A DNA stretch of 64,000 nt from Rhizobium nepotum 39/7 (GCF_000949865.1 NZ_JWJH01000004.1:124001-188000); one strand, 5' to 3'; positions 45,914 to 54,725 are shown, counted from the stretch's first letter. A program made the numbers and translations. The notes: generated from the sequence alone by a model not told the origin.

Positions 45914-47359
45914 ATGGTTGTTAAGGCAATACGGTTGGAGAATAACGTGGACGGGCAAGTCGTTGCGGGAACGCGCATAGAAAGGGTGATGGCAAGTGTG
46001 CGGCAGCGCATTGCCTCACGCAGCCTCGTTCCGGGGGCCAGATTGCCGTCCGTCAGGGCGCTGGCAAAGGCCATGCAGGTGTCCACCTCCACCGTTGTCG
46101 AGGCCTATGACCGCCTTGTGGCGGATGGCACCATTAACTCACGTCCGGGCTCGGGTTTTTTCGTGGCGGGTCCGCTCGCGCCCCTGTCGCTCGCCGATAT
46201 CGAGCCCCGGCTGGACAGGGCGGTGGATCCGCTCTGGGTGTCGCGGCAGGCGCTGGACGAGGGGGCGAACCTTGCCAAGCCGGGTTGCGGCTGGCTTCCC
46301 ACATCATGGATGCCGGAACAGGCGCTGCGGCGGGCGATGAGGGGACTTGCCCGCGCGGATGCCTCGTTGCTGACGGATTATGCGAGCCCCATGGGCCTGC
46401 TGCCGTTACGCCAGCTCTTGTCCCGCAGGCTTGCCGAACATGGCGTGCAGGCGGGCGCCAGCCAGATCATGCTCACCGATTCCGGCACGCAGGCGATCGA
46501 TCTCCTGTGCCGTTTCCTGCTACAGCCGGGGGATACGGTGATTGTCGACGACCCCTGCTATTTTAACTTCCACGCCCTCTTGCGGGCGCATCGGGTGAAA
46601 ATCGTCGGCGTGCCCTATACGCCGGTAGGACCGGATCTGCCGCTTTTCGAGCAGGCGCTGAAAGAGCACCAGCCGCGTCTTTATATCACCAATTCCGCGA
46701 TCCATAATCCGACAGGCGCGAGACTTTCCGCTGTTTCCGCCCATCGCCTGCTGGTGTTGGCCGAACAGGCGGGGCTCACCATCATCGAGGATGATATTTT
46801 TGCCGATTTCGAAACACAGGCGGCACCACGGCTGGCAGCTTTCGATGGCCTGAACCGGGTGGTGCAGATCGGTAGTTTTTCAAAAACACTGTCTGCCTCC
46901 GTGCGGTGCGGTTTCATTGCTGCGCCTCCGGCATGGGTGGAGGCCTTGACTGATCTGAAGATCGCCACCGCTTTTGGCGGAGCGCATTTTTCGGCAGCTT
47001 TGATCCTGTCGCTTTTGACGGATGGCAGCTATCGGAAACATGTCGAGGCTCTTCGGCAGCGTCTTGCGGCGACGGTGCCAGAGGTCGCAGCGCGTTTGAA
47101 GGCGATCGGATGTGTGCCCTGGATCGAACCGCAGGCGGGCATGTTTTTATGGTGCCGACTGCCGGAAGGTGTCGATGCCGGCGATGTCGCGCGCCGGGCC
47201 CTGTCGCAGCAGGTGGTTCTGGCGCCAGGTAATGTCTTCAGTTCCTCCCAGAACGCATCGGGTTTCATGCGCTTCAATGTGTCGCAGATGGATGGCCCAC
47301 AGGTGATGGCGGTGCTGACGGATGCCCTGCGCCAGGGGCTGGATCGTCGCCCATCCTGA
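45914..47359 (+). CDS. MocR/PdxR-like GntR-aminotransferase regulator
   Basis: A fusion of an N-terminal GntR winged helix (RIERVMASVRQRIASRSLVPGARLPSVRALAKAMQVSTSTVVEAYDRLVADGTINSR split around residues 22-80) and a C-terminal fold-type I aminotransferase domain with PLP-binding features NPTGARLS and the lysine in GSFSKTLSASVRCGF. Length with this start is 481 residues. Alternative in-frame starts are 45866 and one at about 45989. Such regulators sense a PLP-linked compound. It is divergent from an EamA transporter and may control it; CTGTACAAT (45891) and CTGTTATGG (45909) form a direct-repeat-like pair there. Confidence 0.85.
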   Translation: MVVKAIRLENNVDGQVVAGTRIERVMASVRQRIASRSLVPGARLPSVRALAKAMQVSTSTVVEAYDRLVADGTINSRPGSGFFVAGPLAPLSLADIEPRLDRAVDPLWVSRQALDEGANLAKPGCGWLPTSWMPEQALRRAMRGLARADASLLTDYASPMGLLPLRQLLSRRLAEHGVQAGASQIMLTDSGTQAIDLLCRFLLQPGDTVIVDDPCYFNFHALLRAHRVKIVGVPYTPVGPDLPLFEQALKEHQPRLYITNSAIHNPTGARLSAVSAHRLLVLAEQAGLTIIEDDIFADFETQAAPRLAAFDGLNRVVQIGSFSKTLSASVRCGFIAAPPAWVEALTDLKIATAFGGAHFSAALILSLLTDGSYRKHVEALRQRLAATVPEVAARLKAIGCVPWIEPQAGMFLWCRLPEGVDAGDVARRALSQQVVLAPGNVFSSSQNASGFMRFNVSQMDGPQVMAVLTDALRQGLDRRPS

Positions 47360-47431
47360 TAGCGCGGAGGAGAGGCGGAACAAAATCCTGTGAACGCCGT
47401 TTTCTCCCCAGAGTGAAGAGGAGGAAATACC

Positions 47432-47752
47432 ATGACATTCGATCCCAACAACCCGCGCCCGGACCGCGATCTTCGCCCGGAACTGAATATCAGCAATGAA
47501 CCGCGTGCGCGCACGTCGCCGTCCTGGGTGCCGTGGCTGGCGATTATCGTCGTCGTATTGGTGGGCGTTTTCGCCTGGTCGCAGATGAGCGGCCCGACCA
47601 CTGATCCGGCCACGACGTCCTCAACCACAACGCCGCCTGCGGCAACGGATCAGGCACCGGCGCCCGCGACGCCGACAGTCCCGGCAACGCCGCCTGCCAA
47701 CGATGCCGCACCGGCGAGCCCGAATACCGGCGGCACGCAGACGCAGCCGTAA
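47432..47752 (+). CDS. Small membrane-anchored protein with Pro/Ala/Thr-rich tail
   Basis: A 106-residue protein with a good ribosome site (GGAGGAAATACC). A charged N-terminus (residues 1-32) precedes one membrane helix (WVPWLAIIVVVLVGVFAW, about 33-50). The C-terminal half is low-complexity alanine, proline and threonine, likely an extended periplasmic tail. No domain is recognised. It follows the MocR gene by 72 bases and ends in a strong terminator. Confidence 0.75.
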   Translation: MTFDPNNPRPDRDLRPELNISNEPRARTSPSWVPWLAIIVVVLVGVFAWSQMSGPTTDPATTSSTTTPPAATDQAPAPATPTVPATPPANDAAPASPNTGGTQTQP

Positions 47753-47770
47753 CCGGTTCAATGAACTGAT

Positions 47771-47801
47771 AAAACCGCCTGCCTTCGAGGCAGGCGGTTT
47801 T
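47771..47801. terminator. Bidirectional terminator
   Basis: AAAACCGCCTGCC and GGCAGGCGGTTTT form a perfect stem with a short TTCGA loop, with A- and T-runs on both sides. It serves the small membrane protein gene and the convergent Rrf2 gene. Confidence 0.92.
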
Positions 47802-47821
47802 GTGGCGACGTCTCTCTGGCC

Positions 47822-48280
47822 TCAGAGTTGCTCCATGGCGGAGGGGTGGTTGGACAGTTCGGACCAGCGGGTGATCGATTGTTCCGCGAGCGACGCAAGC
47901 GTAATGCTTCCGAACCGGGACAGGAGAATTGTCTCCGCTTCGTTCATCGCGTCGAAAAGTGCGGCATTGACGGCCTGCTCGATGACGCAGTTCGGATTGT
48001 CGCCCGCCAGCCCGATCGAGAACAGTTCCGGCGCGCCGAGCGCCCGGTAGATATCAAGCAGCGTGATTTCGCTGAGCGGCCGTGCCAGAACCCAGCCGCC
48101 GCCATGGCCTTTTTCCGACGATACATAACCGCGCTCCCGCAGGCCTGCCATGGTTCTGCGCACCACCACCGGGTTGGTCTGAAGCATGGCCGCAATGCTT
48201 TCGGAGGTCGCGGCGCCCTCATGTTTTTCCATATGGATCAGAATATGCAGCACCCGTGAAAGGCGCGTATCGTGTCTCAT
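47822..48280 (-). CDS. Rrf2 family transcriptional regulator
   Basis: A 152-residue winged-helix regulator, start MRHDTRLSRVLHILIHM. The helix-turn-helix is TSESIAAMLQTNPVVVRRTMAGLRERGYV with the wing GHGGGWVLARPL. It has only one cysteine (in NPNCVIEQ), so it does not carry the three-cysteine cluster of IscR or RirA; this is the pattern of YwnA/SaiR-like thiol-sensing members. It is divergent from a thioredoxin-reductase-like gene, with two identical 16-bp sites between them. Confidence 0.87.
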   Translation of the reverse strand: MRHDTRLSRVLHILIHMEKHEGAATSESIAAMLQTNPVVVRRTMAGLRERGYVSSEKGHGGGWVLARPLSEITLLDIYRALGAPELFSIGLAGDNPNCVIEQAVNAALFDAMNEAETILLSRFGSITLASLAEQSITRWSELSNHPSAMEQL

Positions 48281-48325
48281 TGCTGCGTCCGTCTGTTTTT
48301 TGGCGACGCTACCAGTTTCCATGTG

Positions 48326-48341
48326 ACGTAACAATATAAGT
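48326..48341. promoter_or_regulatory. Direct repeat 1, probable Rrf2 operator
   Basis: ACGTAACAATATAAGT, identical to the copy at 48367-48382. With flanks it reads GTGACG...GTTGCGTGAC, giving partial dyad symmetry. It lies 46 bases before the Rrf2 start. Confidence 0.7.
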
Positions 48342-48366
48342 TGCGTGACTATTGACTCCAAAAATC

Positions 48367-48382
48367 ACGTAACAATATAAGT
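48367..48382. promoter_or_regulatory. Direct repeat 2, probable Rrf2 operator
   Basis: Second exact copy, 41 bases from the first (about four helical turns). With flanks it reads CACG...CGTG, an imperfect palindrome. It lies about 54 bases before the flavoprotein start. Confidence 0.7.
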
Positions 48383-48435
48383 GTCGTGAAATTGAACGAG
48401 CGCTTCCGGCTCGGTTTTTAAACGATAGGTGCATC

Positions 48436-49323
48436 ATGAAATACGACGTCATCATCATCGGCGGCAGCTATGCCGGCCTGTCCGCCGCCTTGCAGCTCGG
48501 CCGCGCCAGAAAAAACATTCTGGTGGTGGATGCGGGCGAGCGGAGAAATCGCTTCGCCAGCCACTCCCACGGTTTTCTCGGGCAGGACGGCAAGGCGCCG
48601 GGCGACATCATCGCTGAGGCTCGGCGTCAGATCGAGCGCTACCCGACAATACACTGGGCAAAGGGCAGGGTGACCGATGCCGAAGGGGCCTTCGGTGATT
48701 TCGTCGTCGAGATCGACGGCGCCCGCCGCGAAAGGGCGGCCCGGCTCGTCCTTGCCATGGGCGTTACCGATGAATTACCTGAAATCGCCGGGCTGAAAGA
48801 ACGTTGGGGCCTCTCCGTCTTCCATTGCCCCTATTGCCATGGATACGAGCTGAACCAGGGCAAGATCGGTGTCATCGCGGCCTCTCCGCTGGCCATCCAT
48901 CATGCGCTGATGCTTCCCGACTGGGGCGAGACGACCTTTTTCACCAACGGCGTTTTCGTGCCGGATACAGATCAGAATGCGCTTCTGTCGGCGCGGGGCG
49001 TTCGGATCGAAAAAGACCGCATCGAAGAAATCGCGGGGCATGCGGATGTCGTTCTCGCGGACGGTCGCAGCATTGCGTTGGCCGGCCTCTTCACTCAGCC
49101 GAGATTGAGGATCGCCTCGGACTGGATCGAAAAGCTCGGTTGCACCATTGAAGAGGGGCCGATGGGATCAACCATCGTGACGGACGCCATGAAACAGACC
49201 GTGGCCCGCGGCGTCTTTGCCTGCGGCGATGTGGCAAGGCCCGCCGGCTCGGTCGCCCTTTCGGTGGGCGACGGCGCCATGGCAGGTGCTGCGGCTCACC
49301 GGTCGATCCTGTTTCCCGAATGA
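48436..49323 (+). CDS. Thioredoxin reductase-like NAD(P)/FAD-dependent oxidoreductase
   Basis: A 295-residue flavoprotein of the TrxB fold. FAD binding is seen in VIIIGGSYAGLSAALQLGRA (residues 5-24), the redox pair in FHCPYCHGYEL (about C131, C134) and the second FAD motif in GVFACGDVARPAGSVALSVGDGAMAG. The NADPH motif normally GxGxxA is altered to GVIAASPLAIHHAL, so nucleotide preference or use may differ. It is controlled most likely by the divergent Rrf2 regulator. The physiological electron acceptor is unknown. Confidence 0.87.
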   Translation: MKYDVIIIGGSYAGLSAALQLGRARKNILVVDAGERRNRFASHSHGFLGQDGKAPGDIIAEARRQIERYPTIHWAKGRVTDAEGAFGDFVVEIDGARRERAARLVLAMGVTDELPEIAGLKERWGLSVFHCPYCHGYELNQGKIGVIAASPLAIHHALMLPDWGETTFFTNGVFVPDTDQNALLSARGVRIEKDRIEEIAGHADVVLADGRSIALAGLFTQPRLRIASDWIEKLGCTIEEGPMGSTIVTDAMKQTVARGVFACGDVARPAGSVALSVGDGAMAGAAAHRSILFPE

Positions 49324-49430
49324 CTAGAGCATTTCCAATAAAAGTGCGTAACGGTTTTACGTCCGGATAATGCGATAAAACAAAGAGATAGAGCACGTCC
49401 AACGATTCTGTTTAGACGGACGTGCTCTAG
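49324..49430. repeat. RIME-like intergenic repeat
   Basis: A 107-bp unit bounded by CTAGAGCA and TGCTCTAG. Its right half is a hairpin of GAGCACGTCC (49391-49400) and GGACGTGCTC (49418-49427). Size and build resemble the Rhizobium-specific intergenic mosaic elements (about 108 bp). It starts right after the flavoprotein stop and ends at the convergent AraC gene. Confidence 0.75.
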
Positions 49431-50305
49431 TGCGAAACAAGGTTTAGCCAACGTCCCGGAGGCATGCCGAAGGCGTTCTTGAAGTGGCGGGTAAAATGCG
49501 CCTGATCCGCAAAACCACAGGCAAATGCCGTTTCGGCAAGGCCCGCACGCGCGCGCATCATGTCTTTGCATTTTTGCAGGCGTCGCATGATGAGATAGCG
49601 GTGTGGGCTGGTGCCGAACAGGCAGCGGAAGTGCCGAAACAGCGTAAAGCGATCAAGCCCGCTTATTTGCTCCAGCTCCTCTGAGCTGACCGTGACGGCG
49701 CTGTTCTCCAGCAAATAGTCCCGGCAACGGAGCACGGCGATCCGGTCCAGCCGCTTGATGGCTCTCTCGCTTCCGTTCGAATGTTTCCAGAGCAGATCCG
49801 CCAATCGCGATTGCCAGTCGGTCAATAACAGACTGTCCGGCTCGCCTTCGAGATTACCGAGAGCCTCTATCAGACATTGTCGGAATTCGTGGTCCTCAAT
49901 AACGGGATTTCTTGCGAAGGGCAGTGAGTGAAATCCGGTTACGGCCTCCGTCGTTTTTTCCGGCGGAAGATAGAGCATGCGGTAGCGCAGGCCTTCATCG
50001 GTGCCCGCGCCGCCATCGTGAACTTCGTCCGGATGCAGCACGATCACCTTTCCGGGCGTGCTGAAATGCGATGTGCCACGATAGGAAAAGGTCTGGACAC
50101 CGGAAAGCGTAACGCCCAGCGCATAGGTGTCATGGCGATGCGGCGCATAGGCGTTGCCGTGAAAGCGCGCTTCTATGCGTTCAATGCCCTCGCTGGAAGG
50201 CGCCTGCACGATCCCCTCGAATTTGCACGAACGTTCAAGATCGATGATGCGCGAAGCGTCTAGGGTCGTTTCTCTTTCGTAACCACAGCCAGATTGAGTT
50301 CGCAT
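49427..50305 (-). CDS. AraC family transcriptional regulator
   Basis: A 292-residue regulator from the ATG at 50305. The N-terminal cupin sensor (IEARFHGNAYAPHRHDTYALGVTLSGVQTFSYRG, VIVLHPDEVHDG) is of the AraC_binding type. Two helix-turn-helix motifs follow, the first near SSEELEQISGLDRFTLFRHFRCLFG and the second near GLAETAFACGFADQAHFTRHFKNAFGMPPGRW. The ATG overlaps the divergent DUF2000 start by two bases. A GTG at 50209 with GAGGGG just upstream would give a 260-residue protein that begins near the cupin and leave room for promoters. Confidence 0.85.
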   Translation of the reverse strand: MRTQSGCGYERETTLDASRIIDLERSCKFEGIVQAPSSEGIERIEARFHGNAYAPHRHDTYALGVTLSGVQTFSYRGTSHFSTPGKVIVLHPDEVHDGGAGTDEGLRYRMLYLPPEKTTEAVTGFHSLPFARNPVIEDHEFRQCLIEALGNLEGEPDSLLLTDWQSRLADLLWKHSNGSERAIKRLDRIAVLRCRDYLLENSAVTVSSEELEQISGLDRFTLFRHFRCLFGTSPHRYLIMRRLQKCKDMMRARAGLAETAFACGFADQAHFTRHFKNAFGMPPGRWLNLVSH

Positions 50306-50711
50306 GTTTGATACCAAGATCGCCGTCATCCTTCGTGATGACCTTGCCGTGTGGCAAAAACTGAACGTCACCGCATTTCTTATGTCCGGGATTGTCGCCC
50401 AGACCAGGGAAATCATCGGGGAACCATACCGCGACGGGGCGGGCAACGTCTACAATCCGCTTTCCGTCCAGCCGATTGTCGTTATGGCCACGGATCAGGA
50501 GGCGCTGCGCAAAATTCACCAACGATCCCTGGAACGCGACGTTACGATATCGCTCTACATCGAGGAAATGTTCGCCACCGGTCATGATGTCGCCAACCGT
50601 CAGGTATTTTCGGAGTTTTCTCCTGAGAATGCCAAGGTCGTCGGCATGGCGCTGAGGGCAGACAAGAAAACCGTCGACAAGATCACCAAGGGCGCGAAGC
50701 TGCACGCTTAA
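50304..50711 (+). CDS. DUF2000 family protein
   Basis: A 135-residue cytosolic protein matching DUF2000 from its first residues (MFDTKIAVILRDDLAVWQKLNVTAFLMSGI). VYNPLSVQPIVVMATDQEALRKIHQRSLERDVTISLYIEEMFATGHDVANR is the conserved centre, resembling the peptidyl-tRNA hydrolase 2-like fold assigned to this family. The function is unknown. It is divergent from an AraC regulator, which may control it. Confidence 0.85.
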   Translation: MFDTKIAVILRDDLAVWQKLNVTAFLMSGIVAQTREIIGEPYRDGAGNVYNPLSVQPIVVMATDQEALRKIHQRSLERDVTISLYIEEMFATGHDVANRQVFSEFSPENAKVVGMALRADKKTVDKITKGAKLHA

Positions 50712-50730
50712 GGATCGTGTCCCAATACGA

Positions 50731-50757
50731 AAAAGGGAGGCTGCAAGCCTCCCTTTA
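50731..50757. terminator. Bidirectional terminator between DUF2000 gene and lepA
   Basis: AAAGGGAGGCT and AGCCTCCCTTT form an 11-bp perfect stem with a 3-base loop, flanked by A- and T-runs. Confidence 0.92.
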
Positions 50758-50783
50758 AAACGCAATCGCGATATGGGTACCGC

Positions 50784-52610
50784 TTATTCGTCGTTCATCT
50801 TCAGCGCAGCGATGAAAGCTTCCTGCGGAATTTCCACCTTGCCGAACTGGCGCATGCGCTTTTTGCCTTCCTTCTGCTTGTCCAGAAGTTTGCGTTTGCG
50901 CGTCGCGTCGCCGCCGTAGCACTTCGCCGTCACGTCCTTGCGTAGCGCACGTACCGTCTCGCGGGCGATGACCTTGCCGCCGATGGCCGCCTGGATCGGG
51001 ATCTGGAACATGTGTGGCGGAATGAGTTCCTTCAGCTTTTCGCACATGCCACGTCCGCGCCGGTCGGCAGCCGAGCGGTGCACCAGCATCGACAGCGCAT
51101 CCACCGGATCGCCGTTGACGAGGATCGACATCTTGACGAGATCGCCGGCGCGGTAGTCGGAGATGTTGTAGTCGAACGAGGCGTAACCCTTGGAGATGGA
51201 TTTCAGCCGGTCGTAGAAATCGAACACCACTTCGTTGAGCGGCAATTCATAGGTGATCATCGCGCGGTTGCCGACATAGGTCAGCTCGGTCTGCAGGCCG
51301 CGCCGGTCCTGACAGAGCTTCAGGATACCGCCGAGATATTCGTCGGGCGTCAGGATCGTCGCCTTGATCCACGGCTCGCGGATTTCCTTGATCTTCACGA
51401 CGTCAGGCATGTCGGCCGGGTTGTGCAGTTCCTTCTCGGTGCCGTCGGTCAACGACATTTCATAGACAACCGAAGGCGCTGTCGCGACGAGGTCGAGATT
51501 GAACTCGCGCTCGAGGCGTTCCTGAATGATTTCGAGGTGCAGCAGACCGAGGAAGCCACAACGGAAACCGAAGCCGAGAGCGGCGGACGATTCCATTTCG
51601 AAGGAGAAGGAGGCGTCGTTGAGGCGAAGCTTGCCTACCGCTGCGCGCAAATCTTCGAAATCCGCAGCGTCGACCGGGAAGAGACCGCAGAATACCACGG
51701 GCTGCGCAGGCTTGAAGCCGGGCAGGGCCTGCGCCGTCGGACGCTTGTCGTCGGTAATCGTGTCACCCACGCGCGTGTCGGCGACTTCCTTGATCGAGGC
51801 GGTGATGAAGCCGATTTCGCCGGGGCCGAGGCTGTCGACATTGACCATCTTCGGGGTCAGCACGCCGATGCGTTCGATGCCATATTTCGCACCTGAGCCC
51901 ATCATGCGGATCTGCTGACCCTTGGTCAGTACGCCGTCGATGACGCGCACCAGAACCATGACGCCGAGATAGGTGTCGTACCAGCTGTCGACCAGCAGGG
52001 CCTTGAGCGGTCCGTTTTCGCCAACTTCGCTCTTCGGCGGCGGCAGGCGGTTAACGATTGCTTCCAGAACATCGGGAATACCAAGCCCGGTCTTGGCCGA
52101 AATCAGCACAGCTTCGGAAGCATCGATGCCGATCACTTCCTCGATCTGTTCCTTGATACGGTCGGGTTCGGCGGCCGGCAGATCGATCTTGTTCAAGACC
52201 GTCACCAGCTCGTGATTGTTGTCGATCGCCTGATAGACGTTGGCGAGCGTCTGCGCTTCGACGCCCTGCGACGCATCCACCACCAGCAGCGAGCCTTCGC
52301 AGGCCGAAAGCGAGCGGGAAACCTCATATGCAAAGTCAACGTGACCGGGCGTGTCGATGAGGTTCAGCACATAGATTTCGCCATTATTCGCCTTGTAGTG
52401 CAGGCGCACGGTCTGGGCCTTGATGGTGATGCCGCGCTCGCGTTCGATATCCATCGAATCGAGAACCTGTTCCGACATATCGCGCTCGGCAAGGCCGCCC
52501 GTCGACTGGATCAACCGGTCGGCCAGCGTCGATTTGCCGTGATCGATGTGGGCAACGATCGAGAAGTTGCGGATATGGTCCAGGGGCGTGCGGGTCGAAT
52601 TTGTGCTCAT
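50784..52610 (-). CDS. lepA: Elongation factor 4 (LepA)
   Basis: Ribosomal GTPase of 608 residues, back-translocase or initiation-associated factor. The G1 motif AHIDHGKST is at about residues 18-26, G2/G3 include [12 protein letters not shown] and DTPGHVDF, and G4 is NKIDLP. The C-terminal unique domain ends in [41 protein letters not shown], the LepA-specific tail. It is transcribed alone here and not followed by the signal peptidase gene lepB as in E. coli. Confidence 0.98.
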   Translation of the reverse strand: MSTNSTRTPLDHIRNFSIVAHIDHGKSTLADRLIQSTGGLAERDMSEQVLDSMDIERERGITIKAQTVRLHYKANNGEIYVLNLIDTPGHVDFAYEVSRSLSACEGSLLVVDASQGVEAQTLANVYQAIDNNHELVTVLNKIDLPAAEPDRIKEQIEEVIGIDASEAVLISAKTGLGIPDVLEAIVNRLPPPKSEVGENGPLKALLVDSWYDTYLGVMVLVRVIDGVLTKGQQIRMMGSGAKYGIERIGVLTPKMVNVDSLGPGEIGFITASIKEVADTRVGDTITDDKRPTAQALPGFKPAQPVVFCGLFPVDAADFEDLRAAVGKLRLNDASFSFEMESSAALGFGFRCGFLGLLHLEIIQERLEREFNLDLVATAPSVVYEMSLTDGTEKELHNPADMPDVVKIKEIREPWIKATILTPDEYLGGILKLCQDRRGLQTELTYVGNRAMITYELPLNEVVFDFYDRLKSISKGYASFDYNISDYRAGDLVKMSILVNGDPVDALSMLVHRSAADRRGRGMCEKLKELIPPHMFQIPIQAAIGGKVIARETVRALRKDVTAKCYGGDATRKRKLLDKQKEGKKRMRQFGKVEIPQEAFIAALKMNDE

Positions 52611-52683
52611 GTCCCGCGCTATAGCAGGGGCTTCTCATGCCGCAAAGCGGGAATTTGGTTAAAAGCCTTTTAAAATGGGCTTT

Positions 52684-53553
52684 TTAGATCGCAAATTGCT
52701 CTGGCCAGTCGCGGCGGGTGGCAACCTGCCCCTCGGTTCGGAGCCTTGCGACAGTGGCAAGATCGATATCGGCGATCAGCAGGCTGCTTTCCGTCACCGC
52801 GTTGCTCTCGCTTTCCGCAACGATGCCGGATGCCGGCATGCCATAATCAGGCGGCACGTAAAGTGCGGCGCGGCCACGATTTTCATCGACGGCGGGAGAC
52901 CATGGGGCCTCGCCGGCGGTGGGGGAGGAGAGGACGGCATATTGGTTTTCCAGCGCCCTGGCCTGCGCGCCGATGCGCACCCGGTAAGCGCCCGCCAACG
53001 TGTCGGTACAGCTGGGAGCGAGAACCAGTTCGACGCCAAGCTCCGCCAGCCTGCGGCCAAGCATCGGAAACTCGTTGTCGTAGCAAATGAGGATGCCGAG
53101 CCTGCCGACCGGCGTCTCGAAGGCTTTCAGGCCCTCGATGCCGGCATGGATGTTCCATTGCTCCCGCTCGAAGCGGGTCATGATCTGCTTGTCCTGATAG
53201 CCGATCAACCCGTCCGGGCCGAACAGCCAGGCGCGGTTGCGGAACTTGCCATCGGCGTCTTTAACCGGTGCGCTGCCCGGCTGGAACAGGATTTGATGTT
53301 GCCGCGCCAGCTCTTCGCAAAGCTCGACCCATGACGGGATAAGCGGCTGTATCTCTTCGATGGAACGGTGCAGATCCGAGCGTGTGCCGGGCGGCAATTG
53401 CCCGGTCAGCGTCATGGCCGAATATTCCGGCAAGAGCAGCAACTCGGCGCCTTTTTCCTTCGCCTCGCGCACGATGGCGGAAAGATGCGCGGCGTAACCT
53501 TCCCATGTCTCGATCAGTTCGATGGCGTATTGGCTGGCGGCGAGTCTCGTCAT
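52684..53553 (-). CDS. Carbon-nitrogen hydrolase (nitrilase superfamily)
   Basis: A 289-residue amidase-fold enzyme. The catalytic triad is visible: glutamate in LLLLPEYSAM (about E43), lysine in DKQIMTRFE (about K122) and cysteine in GILICYDNEFP (about C157). It overlaps the upstream GNAT gene by four bases (ATGA at 53550-53553). In many bacteria these two domains are fused in one GNAT/carbon-nitrogen hydrolase polypeptide, so the pair probably acts as one complex on a common substrate. Substrate unknown. Confidence 0.9.
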   Translation of the reverse strand: MTRLAASQYAIELIETWEGYAAHLSAIVREAKEKGAELLLLPEYSAMTLTGQLPPGTRSDLHRSIEEIQPLIPSWVELCEELARQHQILFQPGSAPVKDADGKFRNRAWLFGPDGLIGYQDKQIMTRFEREQWNIHAGIEGLKAFETPVGRLGILICYDNEFPMLGRRLAELGVELVLAPSCTDTLAGAYRVRIGAQARALENQYAVLSSPTAGEAPWSPAVDENRGRAALYVPPDYGMPASGIVAESESNAVTESSLLIADIDLATVARLRTEGQVATRRDWPEQFAI

Positions 53554-54158
53554 CTGTTTCCGTCTCCGGCGGCGATGTTCTTCATCCAGAAAGACAGGGG
53601 TTTAGGACTTTCGGTGCTCTCGTCGAGGTCCCGCCAGGTGAAGCTGGTGCGCAGTTCGGGGTGATGGCGATAGCCGCGTTTTTCCCAGAAGGCATTCAGC
53701 GGCACGTAATCCGCCGGTCGGCGCGGGTGGTTGGCGGGCCGCTCGACCGCGCAGAAGGTGCACCAGTCGAAGCCGAGCCTCTTTGCATGGGCCTCCCGCT
53801 CCTTGAAGAACCGCACGCCGAGGCCGTGACCGCGATAGCTGGGCAAAAGCACACTTTCACCGAAGTAAAATATCCGGTCCGTATCGTGACCACCTTCAAC
53901 GAAGGGCGCCTGCACCTCGTGGGTTTCCGCAGCCATCGGCATGCCGGTCGACATGCCCACCACCTGCTCGCCATCGAGCGCCAGCACGAAAACCGAGCCT
54001 TTCGTGTCGGCATAGGTCGCGAGATATTTGCGCTCATGCTCCAGTGTGCCGTCATAGAGATAGGGAAAGGCGCGGAACACCTCGATCCGCAGGCGCGCAA
54101 GGTCATCGAAATAGGGCGCGGCGTCGATGCCGGAAAGAGACTTGATTTCGACGGTCAT
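53550..54158 (-). CDS. GNAT family N-acetyltransferase
   Basis: A 202-residue acetyltransferase. The acetyl-CoA loop is in VLLPSYRGHGLGVRFFKEREAHAKRLGF, corresponding to the Q/RxxGxG/A motif. The start at 54158 (MTVEIKSLSG) is used; an ATG six bases earlier gives two extra residues. It is translationally coupled to the carbon-nitrogen hydrolase gene downstream. The frame stays open 76 codons upstream over a convergent SnoaL-like gene and is not coding there. Confidence 0.87.
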   Translation of the reverse strand: MTVEIKSLSGIDAAPYFDDLARLRIEVFRAFPYLYDGTLEHERKYLATYADTKGSVFVLALDGEQVVGMSTGMPMAAETHEVQAPFVEGGHDTDRIFYFGESVLLPSYRGHGLGVRFFKEREAHAKRLGFDWCTFCAVERPANHPRRPADYVPLNAFWEKRGYRHHPELRTSFTWRDLDESTESPKPLSFWMKNIAAGDGNR

Positions 54159-54230
54159 GGGCATTTCACTTTCGGTTGCACTGGTTATACCGTCATGGAA
54201 AACCCGCGCAAGCATTGAACGGAGAAGACG

Positions 54231-54632
54231 ATGACCGCTGCCGAGACCATCCGCGCCTATTACGATGCCTTCAACCGTCAGGACATGGATGCCTTTCTGG
54301 CGCTTCTTCACGACGAAGTGGTGCATGACATCAATCAGGGCGAGCGCCAGACCGGCAAGGCAGCTTTCGCCTCCTTCATGGATCACATGAACCGCTGCTA
54401 CAGGGAAAATCTCACCGACATGGTCATCATGGCGAGCGAGGACGGCAAGCGCGCCTCGGCGGAATTCATCGTGAACGGTGAATATCTCGCAACCGATGAG
54501 GGTCTGCCGGAAGCCGATGGCCAGACATACGTGCTGCCGGCCGGTGCATTCTTCGACCTGAAGGACGGGAAAGTTAGCCGAGTAACGAACTACTATAATC
54601 TGAACGACTGGATTGCCCAGGTCGGCGCCTGA
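54231..54632 (+). CDS. SnoaL-like / NTF2-fold protein
   Basis: A 133-residue cone-fold protein of the ketosteroid isomerase-like type. It begins AETIRAYYDAFNRQDMDAFLALLHDEVVHDINQG, the usual N-terminal helix and first strand. AGAFFDLKDGKVSRVTNYYNLNDW forms the C-terminal strand set. Proteins of this fold bind small hydrophobic ligands or act as isomerases; no catalytic assignment is possible. It is divergent from the GNAT-hydrolase pair with a 72-bp gap. Confidence 0.83.
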   Translation: MTAAETIRAYYDAFNRQDMDAFLALLHDEVVHDINQGERQTGKAAFASFMDHMNRCYRENLTDMVIMASEDGKRASAEFIVNGEYLATDEGLPEADGQTYVLPAGAFFDLKDGKVSRVTNYYNLNDWIAQVGA

Positions 54633-54725
54633 GAAATCTTTTGCCGTACGGAATCGGCGTCAAAAGATCAGCATATTTCCATTATAGTGGATATTGACTC
54701 TATCATCTGAGAATGCAATTCTCCC

